Of a stretch of 64,000 nucleotides of DNA, positions 1 through 10,551 are shown piece after piece. The notes beneath the pieces were generated by a model, which searched no databases, was not told where the DNA came from, and was given only the letters and a program-made list of their open reading frames with translations. Source of the stretch: Corynespora cassiicola. Taxonomy: Eukaryota; Ascomycota; Dothideomycetes; Pleosporales; Corynesporascaceae. The stretch is from contig JAEUWY010000002.1 of NCBI GenBank assembly GCA_022059125.1, positions 3,906,001 to 3,970,000 on the forward strand. Reading direction: 5' to 3'. Position numbers and translations under genes: made by a program. Within the stretch, counting starts at the first letter, position 1; each line of letters starts with the position of its first letter.

Positions 1-791
1 GAGTCTTAGACACCAAGACGACCGGGAAGCCACCGACGTTGGGAGACGAGGATTCGACTGCGCCCCCGACTGTTGAGAATTCCATTGCAGGTTCCGTCTA
101 CCGCGGCATCGAGCTGAACGATATCCTCCCAGTCGACGAGACGAGTGCCATTCCTGCCTCTCTCCGACGCACACGCAGTGCCGACCAACTTTGGCCGTAT
201 CGTTGGCCTGATCGCACCGACGACTGGTATCCGCGCCACCTCTCCTTTAGTATTGCTGAAGACAGCATCCTCACATGGCCGAGCATCACTGCTGCTGATG
301 AGGACGAGAGCAGCCTAGAAGCTGCGTATGCCGCCCAACAACTTTTGTCCGAAGATGCGAAACGTCTCCGCCTTCGCCTCGCCCTCCTCGCGAGCACAGA
401 CGCCTCCTGGGTCGAGTCGCGCCTCCAAGCCGTCTCTGTCATGGACGAACAAGCCGATAATGACATTGCCGAGCTTGACGAGCTCTACCAGCCGCGGTTC
501 GAAGAATACCAAGCTCTAAGAGAAGATGCCCATGAACTGATATCTCGCGAGCGCATGCAACTGCAGGAGGCAATTCGCGACCTCGAAACGCTGGGGGCGA
601 AGCTGGATTACGAGATCAGCACGCTGCGTTCCAAGGTTGACGACGTAGAGGACGGCGTCAAGGAGCTGGAAAAGCAGATTGACTATGTCGAGGACAGGGC
701 GCGCGAATTGGAAGACGTGTGTGCCCAGCGAGAAGGGTGGGTGCACTGGGGGGTCAGGATCCTCACGGGCATTGGCCGACACCCTGCGTAG
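1..791 (+). CDS. Coiled-coil protein, 3' part only (5' end outside window)
   Basis: The frame is open from the left edge (first full codon at 3) to a TAG at 789-791, so about 263 C-terminal residues are seen and the true start lies outside the window. The first part is acidic and rich in Ser, Pro and Trp. From about position 315 the protein turns into a long charged helix with heptad-like spacing (repeated LEKQ, DVEDG and ELED blocks), predicted to be a coiled coil. It ends in a short amphipathic tail containing WVHWGVRIL, which could touch a membrane or a partner. No catalytic motif is visible and I do not recognise the family. Codon use matches the neighbouring genes, so I take it as a real expressed gene rather than a chance frame. 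Confidence 0.7.
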   Translation, partial: VLDTKTTGKPPTLGDEDSTAPPTVENSIAGSVYRGIELNDILPVDETSAIPASLRRTRSADQLWPYRWPDRTDDWYPRHLSFSIAEDSILTWPSITAADEDESSLEAAYAAQQLLSEDAKRLRLRLALLASTDASWVESRLQAVSVMDEQADNDIAELDELYQPRFEEYQALREDAHELISRERMQLQEAIRDLETLGAKLDYEISTLRSKVDDVEDGVKELEKQIDYVEDRARELEDVCAQREGWVHWGVRILTGIGRHPA

Positions 792-2774
792 CATGCAGCT
801 GCTGTACAATAGTGTATGTTGAGCGTGTGGCGTTCATTACGAGACCTGGGGGCATTTGATACCACTGCATAGCCTAGGGAATTTAATTTGCATTTCAACG
901 AGATTAAGGGCATGGTCGCGCCCGTCGAGCGGGCCTTTCGTTTGTTGTTCCCCAGAGTCTGGTCCGACGGTATCTGGTAGACGAGGCCTATCCAGAGGGC
1001 GCATATTAACAAGCTGGCACATGCCTGTGAGTAGATTAATACTTGATTGGGACGCGAAACGTGGGCGGGATACATGTACAGTCGCAGCTGCCGCCAGGAC
1101 GAGCGACACCCGGGCTCTGCCACCTCAGCCCGCCGTCGATTGTCTTTGCACAAGCAAAACCCAGAATTCACTCTGTTCTCCCTCTTACAAGATCCGGCGA
1201 TCGACCAAACCCACACATCTCTTGTCTTCGACCGCCCTACTGAAGGATTGCTTCGTTCACAGAGCGGAACAAAATGCCATACCCGTATCCCTATCGCAAT
1301 CCTGCACCGCCCGAGCGGAGAAAGCGGAAGCATGGCCGTCGACGGAGGCCGATCGAGTACCTCAGTCCGATCCTTTGGGCCAAGGCGTTCAGCAGGGGCT
1401 TGGACCGGCTGCTACATGTTTAGGGCGACGGCTACATGGGGGAGGAGACCGCCGCAGGAATGGAGCAGAATCGAGGGGACATGTGAGGAAAACAAGGAGA
1501 AGGATGTTCACAGCGGCTGTTGACTGCTTCTACACTGCTGGTGTGCTGGTGTGCTGGGGGTTGCTCATGGGTTTCTTCTTGTGGCCAGACGGGCATGTGG
1601 TACAAACTCTGCCCCGCTCCATTGGACGCAGACGCCCCCCAGAATGTCACGGGAAACTTTACATGGATCACATCACGTTCCAGTGATCAGTCCCCTCAAA
1701 AGTCAAGCACTGCCACTTTCAAGTATACCTAAATTGATACTCGTCCATTCAACCCCATCTGGTCAAGTTCATGGGCATCCTCGAGCATTCCACCTCATCT
1801 TCAAAAACAGAATAGACACGGTAAGCATTACACATCACCAAAGCACCATGTATAGATCTCACATGGCCCGTAGGGTGAGTCAGCTCCATGGAATGTCAGC
1901 CGTCAATGAAGCTTGACCCTCCTTGGCTTGCTTGGTCCTGCGTAAGCGTACGCCCGTACCTTTTTGCATCTCACTGCGCACAACAGGCGTCAGCCCCCAA
2001 TCTTCTGCCGGGTTCCGAGTGGCGAGCCTGCCGCGTTGTCGTTTGGAATGCCGTCGGTACCCCGCTCAGAGAGAGCGGACTCGGCCGCATGTCGTCGCTC
2101 CAAATGCGGCCTCTGGTGGGACGGAATGCCTGCATCTAGGCCTTGTCCCGGCGCCAGCACTTTCGCAGGTACAACGAGTTTTGATGACGCCGTGATCTTC
2201 ACATCGTGCACCCGTCTCATTTGGTGTAGAGCCTCTGTGTGCGAACAAGAATGAGGAACGTGAATACTGCTTGTTGAACGTGAGGTGTAGATATGATGTG
2301 GCCAATGTAGTTCGTGGCGCTCACACCAAGTTCAAGGTTCTGACACCATGCAGATCTACAGAAACGCTAGCAAACGTCAGGTATTCTACAACAGACAGAC
2401 ATGGAGTATCCATGGCCTGGAGTACAGCACACTGCCACATGGAATTTCAAATGACCCTTGCCTGGAAGCACACTGGCACTCCAGCATGTGAAAGCAAACA
2501 AGTCGAGTGGCGGCGTGTCCGAAGGGGGTTCCAGGGCCAGTTCGTGACCCTTTGCGCCACAGACTGTGGCTGTGCACCACCCTTGACGTAATCCGCCCGT
2601 TAAGCGCTGCGACTGCAAGTTGGAGGGCAGACGGTCTCAGCGGCGCTTGGCTGCCATTCCATTGAAAAAGCGCGTCGCTGCACTCCTCCTTTCTTGCAAT
2701 CCTCTCGGACTGAGCCATTTCTTACCTTCCTCTGCCTCATCTACACGCCTTCTCGAGCACTCTCATCCACCGCC
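792..2774. other. Intergenic stretch, about 2 kb, no gene seen
   Basis: Several open frames cross this stretch on both strands, but they are rich in rare residue runs, overlap each other and show no family motif. The final 80 bases before 2775 are pyrimidine-rich, as expected for the leader of the next gene. Nothing else is identified. Confidence 0.6.
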
Positions 2775-4369
2775 ATGACGAGCCACGGCGACCCCCGCCT
2801 CCTGTACTCGATCGGAGGCATCAGGGCCTACCACATTCAGCAGGGCGAGGAGTCACCGCTCACGCCCTCGGGCCCGCAGACGCTGTCCCTGCTTATGGTG
2901 CCTACCAACTCTCCCTTCGCCGACCTTAGCAACACCCGAGGCCAGAACGAGGCCCCCGAGGAGGACTTTTACCTACACCTCAACCTGCCGCCCGAGCTCG
3001 ACCTCCCTCTGCCCGCAACCACACAAATCTACCACCAGCCGCCCCGCAGCTACCTGATCCCACGATGGGACCTGGGGCCCGACAGCGGCGCCTTTACGCG
3101 AATCGAATTCCCGCCGATAGGAAAGGGCTCTGAGTCGGTCACGCAGGAGGACATCGATACCTTCGAAACCATCCTTGCCCAGTGCACAGCCTTCCTTGAG
3201 CGTGCGCAAGCCCCAGAGCCAAGCAAAGGTGCCTCCAAGGCCTACAACCCCGCAGACTACGCCCCAGGCGAGGGTTACGTAGCCAACGGCAAACAAGGCG
3301 AGATCGTCCTCGTCGACGAAGACAACGGCAGCGTGGTCGGCGAGTTGGCTGGAGGCGCCAAAATCGTCGAGGACCCCCGTCTGAAGCCTGGCTCCAAAAG
3401 TAAGTGCCCTCGGCGGCTTGCATATACTCCATCTCACTAACAAAAGCCCAAGATCCTGTCGAGATTGTTGTTTCTCCAGATGGCAAGCGCATCGACGTCA
3501 AGCCGCTGTCCGAAGACTACCTCGCAATGGCACGACACCCTGCCTACAAAGACTCCGGCCTCGTACAAAACTCGGCGGCCGCGTCGCGCCTCATCGTCAC
3601 GGGCTCCAGCTACATTAGCAACATGCTCGTGTCGGGCGCAGAGAGCTTCATAAACAAAACCAGGCCCAACGAGAAGCCCATGGTCTTTAAGCCCGCCACA
3701 CATGAGCGCGTCCGCAAGATCAACACCATGACGACTGGCGTGGCAGGCTTCTCTGCCAAGACGGTCGGACAGGTGACCAAGTACACACAGAACTTTGCAG
3801 CGGGCATGGTGGGCAAGACCCGAAAGCACCACAGGTCCATGAACCCCGACGGCACGCCCAACACCGACTACAAGCCAGGCCTACTCAACAAGTCCATGAT
3901 AGCATTCTCGACTGTTGCGGACGGCATTGCGCATTCGGGCAAGACGCTGCTGGAGCACGGAAGCGCTGCTGCGACTGCTGCCGTGGGCCACAAGTGGGGT
4001 GCTGAAGCCGGCAACATCACCAACAACCTTGCCGGTGGTGTTAGGAACGTCGGTCTGGTCTACATTGACGTCACTGGTGTTTCGAGACGGGCTCTGATCA
4101 AGTCCGTCGCCAAGGGAATGGTTGTTGGAAAGGTCAAGGACAAGGTCGGAAACGAGCAGACTGTCATTGTTGGCGGTGGTGATGGAGGTGCCATCACCGC
4201 CGCAGACCTCGACCCCAAGGCAGGCGTGTCGAACAACAACCTTCCTCCCGACCAGACAGCAGGCCCGGCAGGTCTGATTGGTTTTGGCAACGCTGCACCC
4301 CCGAGCTATCGCTCTGGCCCCGGCGAGTCGATCCAAGGCCAGTCCGCATACCCCCCTGAAAAGCGATAA
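2775..4369 (+). CDS. Senescence/spartin-domain protein
   Basis: There are two exons, 2775-3399 and 3447-4369, joined across a 47-nt intron (GTAAGT donor, CTCACTAAC branch site, AAAAG acceptor), giving 515 residues. The start is the first ATG after a pyrimidine-rich leader, with a C at -3 and -4. Residues 1-205 are an N-terminal region with acidic and proline-rich blocks. Roughly residues 235-430 match the senescence domain shared by plant early-responsive-to-dehydration proteins and animal spartin (SPG20): small residues, several alternating hydrophobic segments (SGAESFINK, GVAGFSAKTVGQVTKYTQ) and Gly/Ala-rich stretches that may lie against membranes. The C-terminus (NAAPPSYRSGP) is proline-rich and contains a PPSY-type motif that could bind a WW domain. 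In animals spartin acts on lipid droplets and endosomes; that role in fungi is inference. Confidence 0.85.
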
Positions 4370-4808
4370 TCGGATACCCAGTATCATAATTTTGGCTAGC
4401 ACAGCATGAGGTACGAATTACGACTACTACACATGGTTTGAAATTTGCGAGCGGTAAGTGAATGGCAAAGTCTGGCGTTGGCTGGTCTGTTTGTCGCCCT
4501 GGTCATTCACATTCTATTCCCAGTTTGCTCTTTGGAGGAGGAAGCCTATATACCTTGTACAATGAACATGGTTTCAGAGAGTATGATTTTACTCCGTCTT
4601 TTCCCTTTCCAATGCCACGTTCAAAGCTCCTTCCCTGCTACTCAATAGTGCCTTCCAAATTGCTCGAGATCCGTTTCCCCGTTAGCCCTCAAGTTCGCCC
4701 AACTTACGCGCGGACGCCATCACCGCCACTCTTCGTTCTCCTATCCCTATCGAATCAGCCTGCGTCGAACTAGCCCCAATCCTAATATTGACCTCGGTCC
4801 ATCCGACC
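4370..4808. other. Intergenic stretch between two + strand genes
   Basis: This holds the terminator side of the senescence-domain gene and the promoter of the small gene at 4809. A TATA-like CCTATATACC lies at about 4543-4552, rather far from the next ATG. Nothing else is identified. Confidence 0.5.
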
Positions 4809-5110
4809 ATGGCATCACGTGCCCTCTCCGCCACGTTCAACAATCTCCGTGTCGCTGCCGAGTCGACGGGCATCCGAAGCACCCCCCAACACCTTGCCTC
4901 GTTTGAGCAAGCCCTCCAAGTAGGACGTATACGCTCTTTAGAGGAGCAGCAAAAGTCTCAAAGGGGTATGTCAGATACAAGACTAGCGTACCCATAGACA
5001 CTGACTCTGCGCAAGGCCAGGAGCCGAAAGAAGACAAGAAGGAGAATGACTCGACGGACAAGCTGAATGAGGAACATTCCACACACCAGCGGCTAAACCC
5101 GTTTTCCTAG
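4809..5110 (+). CDS. Small hypothetical protein, possibly mitochondrial
   Basis: The model has two exons, 4809-4965 and 5016-5110, separated by a 50-nt intron (GTATGT donor, TGACT near the branch position, GCAAG acceptor), giving 83 residues. Without the splice the frame hits a stop inside the intron. The N-terminus (MASRALSATFNNLRVAAEST) is rich in Ala, Ser and Arg and lacks acidic residues for the first 16 positions, which resembles a mitochondrial presequence. The C-terminal exon is strongly charged (EPKEDKKEND) and ends in RLNPFS. I do not recognise a family. The gene is supported only by the good splice signals, the presequence-like start and a reasonable ATG context (GACC before ATG). 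Confidence 0.55.
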
Positions 5111-6090
5111 AGGATTGCGGAGACGGATCTGCCCAGCGATGCAGCGGTTCAACGGTCGTTAGGGGCAATCACGGCAAGGTGTGTGGATCGTGAAGGGAGC
5201 GGCTATCTGCATTCGACGACATGGGCGCAGCGGAGCCCTTCCTGTATACAGCATCACGAAGAGTCCATGATCGGTGAGATTTCCATCTAGGATCCAGGGT
5301 TGGCAAGACCAATCATTTCTGCCCGCCAACGCGCACGTCGTCGCTTATGTCATGCGTGGCCTTGTGCAGCCTTATGCAGGTGTGTGTACAAAAACGGAAG
5401 ATTGGTATTCGGCTCACTATGCTCAAAGTAGCCCAACCCCCGCGTACTCGTTCTGTAGACCATCGTCATCCCAATATTACCAAAATCCACCTTTTTATTC
5501 CTCCTTCTCGAAGCGCCATGGCATGGGTGCAGGATGATGTGCAGAAATCCTTCTGCCCCACCAGGCGCGGCTATTGTGGTGGTGATAAAAGGCCTGCTAT
5601 GATGTGTAGCAACCTTTATGAATCATTCGATATTGCCACGGACTTCTGCTAATATAAAGACCCTTTTTTTTTTTCGTCAATGGCATGGTATTCATCCAGC
5701 CGGATCGGATCGAGCTCCGATGCAGGTAATAGCCATGGGCCGCGGGTGATTCCCTTTGGGGGTTCCAGCATCCAGGTACAGCCTCTGGTCGACTCGGCCA
5801 ATTTACCAGCATACTGGCAGCGCACCCCTCCAGTACACGAGTCGGTGGTAGATGGGCGGAGGGATGTTGGTAAGGATGGACAAAGTCTCCGCCCGGTGGT
5901 GCCCGCTGCCCAGTGCCCAGCACCCGCTGCTCGGAAACCGAGACCGAAACCGAAACATGGGAACAACTGAATCGATAAATCTGCTCGCCGCGGATGTATT
6001 TCTAGTAATGTTCCGACCGGGTTGGAAGATCTCTTTGCAAGTATATAAGCCCCGGGAAGGGGTCGTTTCCGAATGCTTGGGAGGATTGGG

Positions 6091-6132
6091 TTGGTTGGCT
6101 GGTTGGTTGGCTGGTTGGTTGGCTGGTTGGTT
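6091..6132. repeat. 12-nt minisatellite (TTGGTTGGCTGG)
   Basis: There are three perfect copies of the 12-mer TTGGTTGGCTGG followed by a partial, diverged copy. In one frame it would encode repeated WLAG units, but the surrounding frame is not gene-like. Confidence 0.9.
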
Positions 6133-6843
6133 GATGGTTGGATGGCGGTCACATGGCTTGGCCATCCGGAGTCGTCTGCCGTCGGGACGACGACCACGAC
6201 GACGGGCAGTCTATTCGCACCACATGTCCAGACATGATTTTACAGCCTTCAGCTATCGACGATGGTTTGCATAAATTCACGTGTTGGGCTTCGGTTTCAC
6301 TTTGCAGCTCCCTTTTATCCATCCAGCCAGAGGCAGTCTCCCGTCCCGGCATTGGCTTGCCTGGACGGAAAATCTAGGAAGATGGCTCTACGTGTGGCTC
6401 CACGTGTACCGCGCGCAGCGCGCACCTCGGCCCAAGGCAGATGTGCCTTACACAAGCCCTACAGCGGCCTCCTGGGTACTATGTTCGCATCAGCAGCGCG
6501 AATCCGCGGGGCTCAGGGACTTTGCTCCGGATTACCCCAACTGGAGGAGGGGCGGAGCGTGCGCCTGACCCGTGCGACGTCATACGGCAGCGATCCGGGG
6601 CGGGACACGTGTGATGCAGGACGGCGACCGAATGCTGGAGCGTGATTGCTCATCGAGCTGTGCTATTGTGGGTCATGCTGGGACGGCGTGTGAGGCCGGG
6701 GCAGCTCAGCAGCGGGCGAGGCGACGAATGCTGGGGGTCGGATGGAAGGGGAGCTTGGGCATCGTGGACAGGCTGGCCAGGATTTGGGAGCTGAGATCCA
6801 AGATTAGGCCTCGTCTGATCTCTGGGGCTGTCGACTTGGTTGT

Positions 6844-6853
6844 TATATATAAA
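6844..6853 (+). promoter_or_regulatory. TATA box upstream of the 30-residue ORF
   Basis: A strong TATATATAAA element is followed by a C/T-rich stretch of about 190 bases (many CCCTC and CTCTC blocks) and then the ATG at 7047. This TATA plus pyrimidine-rich leader is the arrangement seen at strongly expressed fungal genes. Confidence 0.6.
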
Positions 6854-7046
6854 GGCGAGCAAGACGAGCCTTTCTTGTCGTCGCTCGCCACAAGCTCTGC
6901 ACACCCACAGCTGCCCTCTGCCCCCTCCCCAACCAACGCCTGTCTTCCAGACCGATTGCAGCCCTCTCCTGTCAATCTTCTCCCTCGTTTGGTAGCACGT
7001 CTCACCCCCCGCCAAAACGAGCCGGCCAGTCAGACTACCGACGACC

Positions 7047-7139
7047 ATGTTCTTCTTCGAGGCGCTTTCCATCCTCGTCATCTCGGGCCTGAAGATCACA
7101 GCCGTAGGCCTGGCTTTCAAGTGGTTGGCACGCTATTAA
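7047..7139 (+). CDS. Candidate 30-residue single-span membrane micropeptide
   Basis: A short frame of 30 codons plus TAA starts at an ATG in good context (ACGACC before it). The peptide begins MFFFEALS, continues with an uninterrupted hydrophobic stretch of Ile, Leu, Val, Ala and Gly carrying one Lys near the middle, and ends KWLARY. That is the shape of a one-pass membrane peptide with a positive C-terminal end. It lies about 195 bases after a strong TATA box and at the end of a pyrimidine-rich leader, and no longer frame accounts for that promoter. Yeast Pmp1/Pmp2 and other small proteolipids are similar in size and shape, but I see no sequence match to them. The function is unknown. A chance ORF in a non-coding transcript cannot be excluded. 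Confidence 0.5.
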   Translation: MFFFEALSILVISGLKITAVGLAFKWLARY

Positions 7140-8205
7140 CCAAGCAGCCTACTGGCTGCTTGGGTTCCCTTCATCCACCCACCACCCCCCCCAACCCCAA
7201 GAATCCCCGCGTTCCCCCCGAACACCAACAAAACCGGCGGGGAAAAGGAAAGGGGGGGGGAGGGGTGCGAAAACAAAGAAAACAAAACGGTTCTGATCTC
7301 CCGCATGCCTGCCCCTTACTCGCGTATTGGAAACGCGGAGGCGGACGTTTTGTGTAGCCGGGAAGGGAGGCGAGACGAAGACCCTTGGGGCGTTCGTGCT
7401 GCAAGTCAGCGTCCTGTGTCGCGGCCGATGATGACGCCATACCCCACGACCCGACGCGACAGAACTGCAAGCAAGAGAAGCGCCCCGCCGTTGGTGCCGT
7501 TGGTCGGTCGGTCGCCTCGCGCACGCCTCACTTTGGACCTTGACTTGAGCACGACATTTTGGTCTCGGATGGAGTCAGTCAGTCAGTCGTACGGTACCTA
7601 GGGTTTGGTTGGGCGTAGAATCAGAAAGAACGGACATTTTTTAAACCAAAAAAATTCGCCTTGTCGTGGTTCGTTCGGCGCTTTTTTTTGGTGCGCGCGC
7701 TGGGGCTGGGGCCGGGAGCGGAATTGCTGCATTCAGAGGCATTTGGGTTAGTAGAAGTGAGGCAATGTATATAGGCCATCCGTTGCCATCTACTATATAT
7801 CCACGCGTGCAAGACGTGGCCATCTCACAACTGCTCTGCTCTGCTCTGCTCGGCTCGGCTCTGCTTCTTTTATCAACCCAGCTACCCAGGCATTCATCCA
7901 ACCCTCCCCCTTCGAGCTGCTTCCGCCATCACTATCCGTAGTTCGTCCCCTCCGTCCCGTCCGAGCCTCGGCTACCTTCCGACATCACACCACCTCCATC
8001 CCTCCCTCCCTTCTAGCATCCCGCTCCCCCCACACCCCATCCGACATCTGCCCAGCGCCATTTCCCACCTCCCCCTCCCCAATCCAATCCCAACCTCGCG
8101 CCCGTTCCCGAAATTAAAAAAAAAAAAAAAAACTCACCAAAGGTTCCGTCCTTCCGACCCGCCCCTCCCCCTTCAATCCATATATCCCTAGACCCGCCGC
8201 ACACC
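7140..8205. other. 3' region of micropeptide and promoter/leader of the dioxygenase gene
   Basis: Contains C- and A-rich low-complexity tracts, a CTCTG pentamer run at about 7831-7864, a 17-base poly-A tract at 8116-8132 and a CATATATC element near 8178. No gene is seen. Confidence 0.55.
7831..7864. repeat. Pentanucleotide repeat (CTCTG)n
   Basis: Consecutive CTCTG/CTCGG units form a short pentanucleotide tract upstream of the dioxygenase gene. Confidence 0.8.
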
Positions 8206-10551
8206 ATGTCCCCGACCCCAACCCCAGCCCCGACCCCCAAGACCTTCACCCACATCCCCATCCTGCCCCTCTCCGCCGCCCTGGACCCAAAGACGAAGCC
8301 AGGGTTTCTAGAGGACCTGCGCGACGCCCTCCTAAACGTCGGGTTTCTGTACCTGAGCGAGACGGGGCTTCCCGAAGGGCTGGTCCGGGATGTGGTGGGC
8401 GAGTGCAGGGGCTTCTTTGAGGGGCTGCCGCAGGCGGAGAAGGAGAGGATTGAGATGAAGAATGAGAAGAGTTTTTTGGGGTGGAGTAGGGTGAGTTGGA
8501 TTTTTATCTTGTTTTCATGATTTGTTTCCTTCTTGTGTCCTCTTTTTTTTTTTTTTACCATCTTCGTGTTGTCTGTTTGTGTATACCTGGGTGGTCTGGA
8601 TGGGGAACAAGGTAGTAGCAGTAGTGCACGGATGGAGAGATGGATGGTTGCAACGGAAAAAACTCCCCGTCCAACCATACCCAACCGCCACGACCATCAC
8701 GAAAATCAAGACATCACAGCTTCAATCACAGCTTCAAAACAGCATCTGTAGAGGTTGAGAAGACTCTATTCGAATTCTACTGGTATCGATATGCATGCAG
8801 CAAAGAGGAAATGGCCGACTCAGAGGGGGTATGCGAAAAGGCGACGATGCGAGAGTATTAATGCGATGGACGAAAGAACAAAAAAAAAACATGCCGAAAA
8901 ACTACAACGGGAGAACTGAAGCAGAAATAAAAAAAAAACCAAAAAGCCAACAACGCATGAACAGCATGCAAAAATCAAAACGATCCTCCCATTTCCATTT
9001 CCTAGCCCCTCATCACAACGCCGAAAAACAGTTCGAAAAAAGCATCAGAGGAAGAAACAAGAAAAGAAAAAGCTCAAGCTCGGGTATCTCCAGACCAGAC
9101 AAGACGAAACGAGATTCGTTCAAAGTGTCGCACGCGAATGATTTTTGGGGTTGCTGCCGTCTCACTCCTGCCATTACCATCCTGACCAAAAGACCGGATC
9201 TGTTCCCCCTCTTTTCCTTCCTTTTTTGGAAATCCAACATATTTTTTGTTGTTTCTTTTTTCAGTTCGCTCGCTCGCTCTTGGTTCCTCCTCTTTTTGTT
9301 TTGGCGGAAAAAAATAATACCATTCATGACGCATTTGCATGCAATTCGACGAACAAAGATGGACTGACTTGGGTTGTTGTTGGGTGGCCAATAGCTCGAC
9401 AACGAGACCACGGCCTTCAACCCGGACCACAGAGAACAGCTTGACCTGTCGACTCCGCACCCGATCCCTAGACCAGATGCTCCACTGTACCACAACCTGC
9501 TCGCGCCAAACCAGTGGCCCTCACCAGCCCACGTGCCCAACTTCAGGCCAGTTTACGAAGAGTACATGCGTCGCATGTCGCACATCTCGACCCTCTTCAC
9601 TTCGCTGATTGCAGAGGCCATCGGGCTGCCCGCCGACGCCTTTGACAAGTTCTTCGATGCCGATCAGCAGCACAAACTCAAAATCGTCAAGTATCCCCCA
9701 GTCGATGTGCCGGATCTGCCAGCGGGGGCCAGCGAGATGGACAGGAAGAAGTGGGAGGTCAAGCGGCAGGGGGTTGGCCCGCACAAGGACAGCATGTTGA
9801 CGAGCTACCTGCTCCAAGCAAGCCCTCAGCCCGGCCTGCAAGCCCAGAATGCTAGGGGCGAGTGGATAGATTGCACGCCCATTGACGGCACGCTTGTCGT
9901 AGCGATCGGCCAGGGGATGGAGGCCTTGACCGACGGCGTCTGCGCGTCAACGACACACCGTGTGCTTAGCCCGCGGGTGGGAGAGGGGCCAAGGTTTTCC
10001 GTGCCCTTCTTCCAGGGGGTCAGCTACGACGCAAAGTTCGAGGCCATGGATGTTCCCGAGGCCGTCCTCAGGCTGCGCGATGAGGCTCGAAAGGCTCGAC
10101 GGGACGACGTCGAATTTACCTTTGTGAAGGGCCGATGGGGACATTTGGGTGAGGCAACGCTGATGAATCGCGTCAAGAGCCATCCAGATGTTGGAGAACG
10201 ATGGGTAAGTGATCGCCAATCCACCCACTCGAGCCCCCCAGACGGCCTGTCGGCCTGTCGCGCTTGCCGGTTGCGGCTGAGATCATCGCAATTTGACACA
10301 AAGTCAAAATCGAGACAGCCGTGGACGGCATCGCAGCCCATACGCTGGACAAGAGTGACGAGCGCTGCAGATGGCGCACCTTCACGTCAGCCCGCGGGTC
10401 GCGTCGAGCAAGGGCTGCTTCTTTTTAACTTTGTCTCTTGTATAGTTTTGACTGACAGCGATAGTACCCGGAGCTGCTGGCGCAGATACGCGCACAGCAA
10501 GCTACTACTGCTTCTGCTGCTGCTGCCGCCGCCGCCGCCACCGCCGCGTAG
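8206..10551 (+). CDS. 2-oxoglutarate/Fe(II) oxygenase, isopenicillin N synthase-like
   Basis: The model has three exons: 8206-8490, 9395-10204 and 10465-10551, giving 393 residues. The first intron is 904 nt (GTGAGT..ATAG) and the second 260 nt (GTAAGT..ATAG). Both are phase 0. The join GWSR-LDNE restores the family pattern in which a GW/GY motif precedes a REQ-D block (here DHREQLDL), which supports skipping the long intron. The fold is the double-stranded beta-helix of non-haem iron oxygenases. Visible ligands are H225-x-D227 (GPHKDS) and H283 (TTHRV), with R295-x-S297 (RFSVPFF) for 2-oxoglutarate. All key residues are present, so it should be active. The substrate is unknown; relatives act on small metabolites, fatty acids or gibberellin-like compounds. 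The tail is a poly-Ala run from a GCN repeat. Confidence 0.85.

Larger units (their letters stand above)
5111..7046. other. Intergenic stretch, about 1.9 kb, with repeat and promoter elements
   Basis: It contains a poly-T tract near 5667, a TATATAAG at 6042-6049 with no convincing gene after it, and a 12-nt tandem repeat at 6091-6132. From about 6590 a GC-rich upstream region leads to the TATA box and leader of the small gene at 7047. Open frames here are low-complexity. Confidence 0.5.

Noticed and set aside
5852..6274. 140-codon + frame with WLAG repeats after a TATATAAG element
   Set aside because: The repeat is simply the 12-nt minisatellite read as protein; the flanks have no motif and poor codon use.
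6382..6645. 87-residue + frame starting MALRVAPRVP, presequence-like
   Set aside because: Arg/Ala-rich because of GC content; no support downstream, and it overlaps the promoter region of the 7047 gene.
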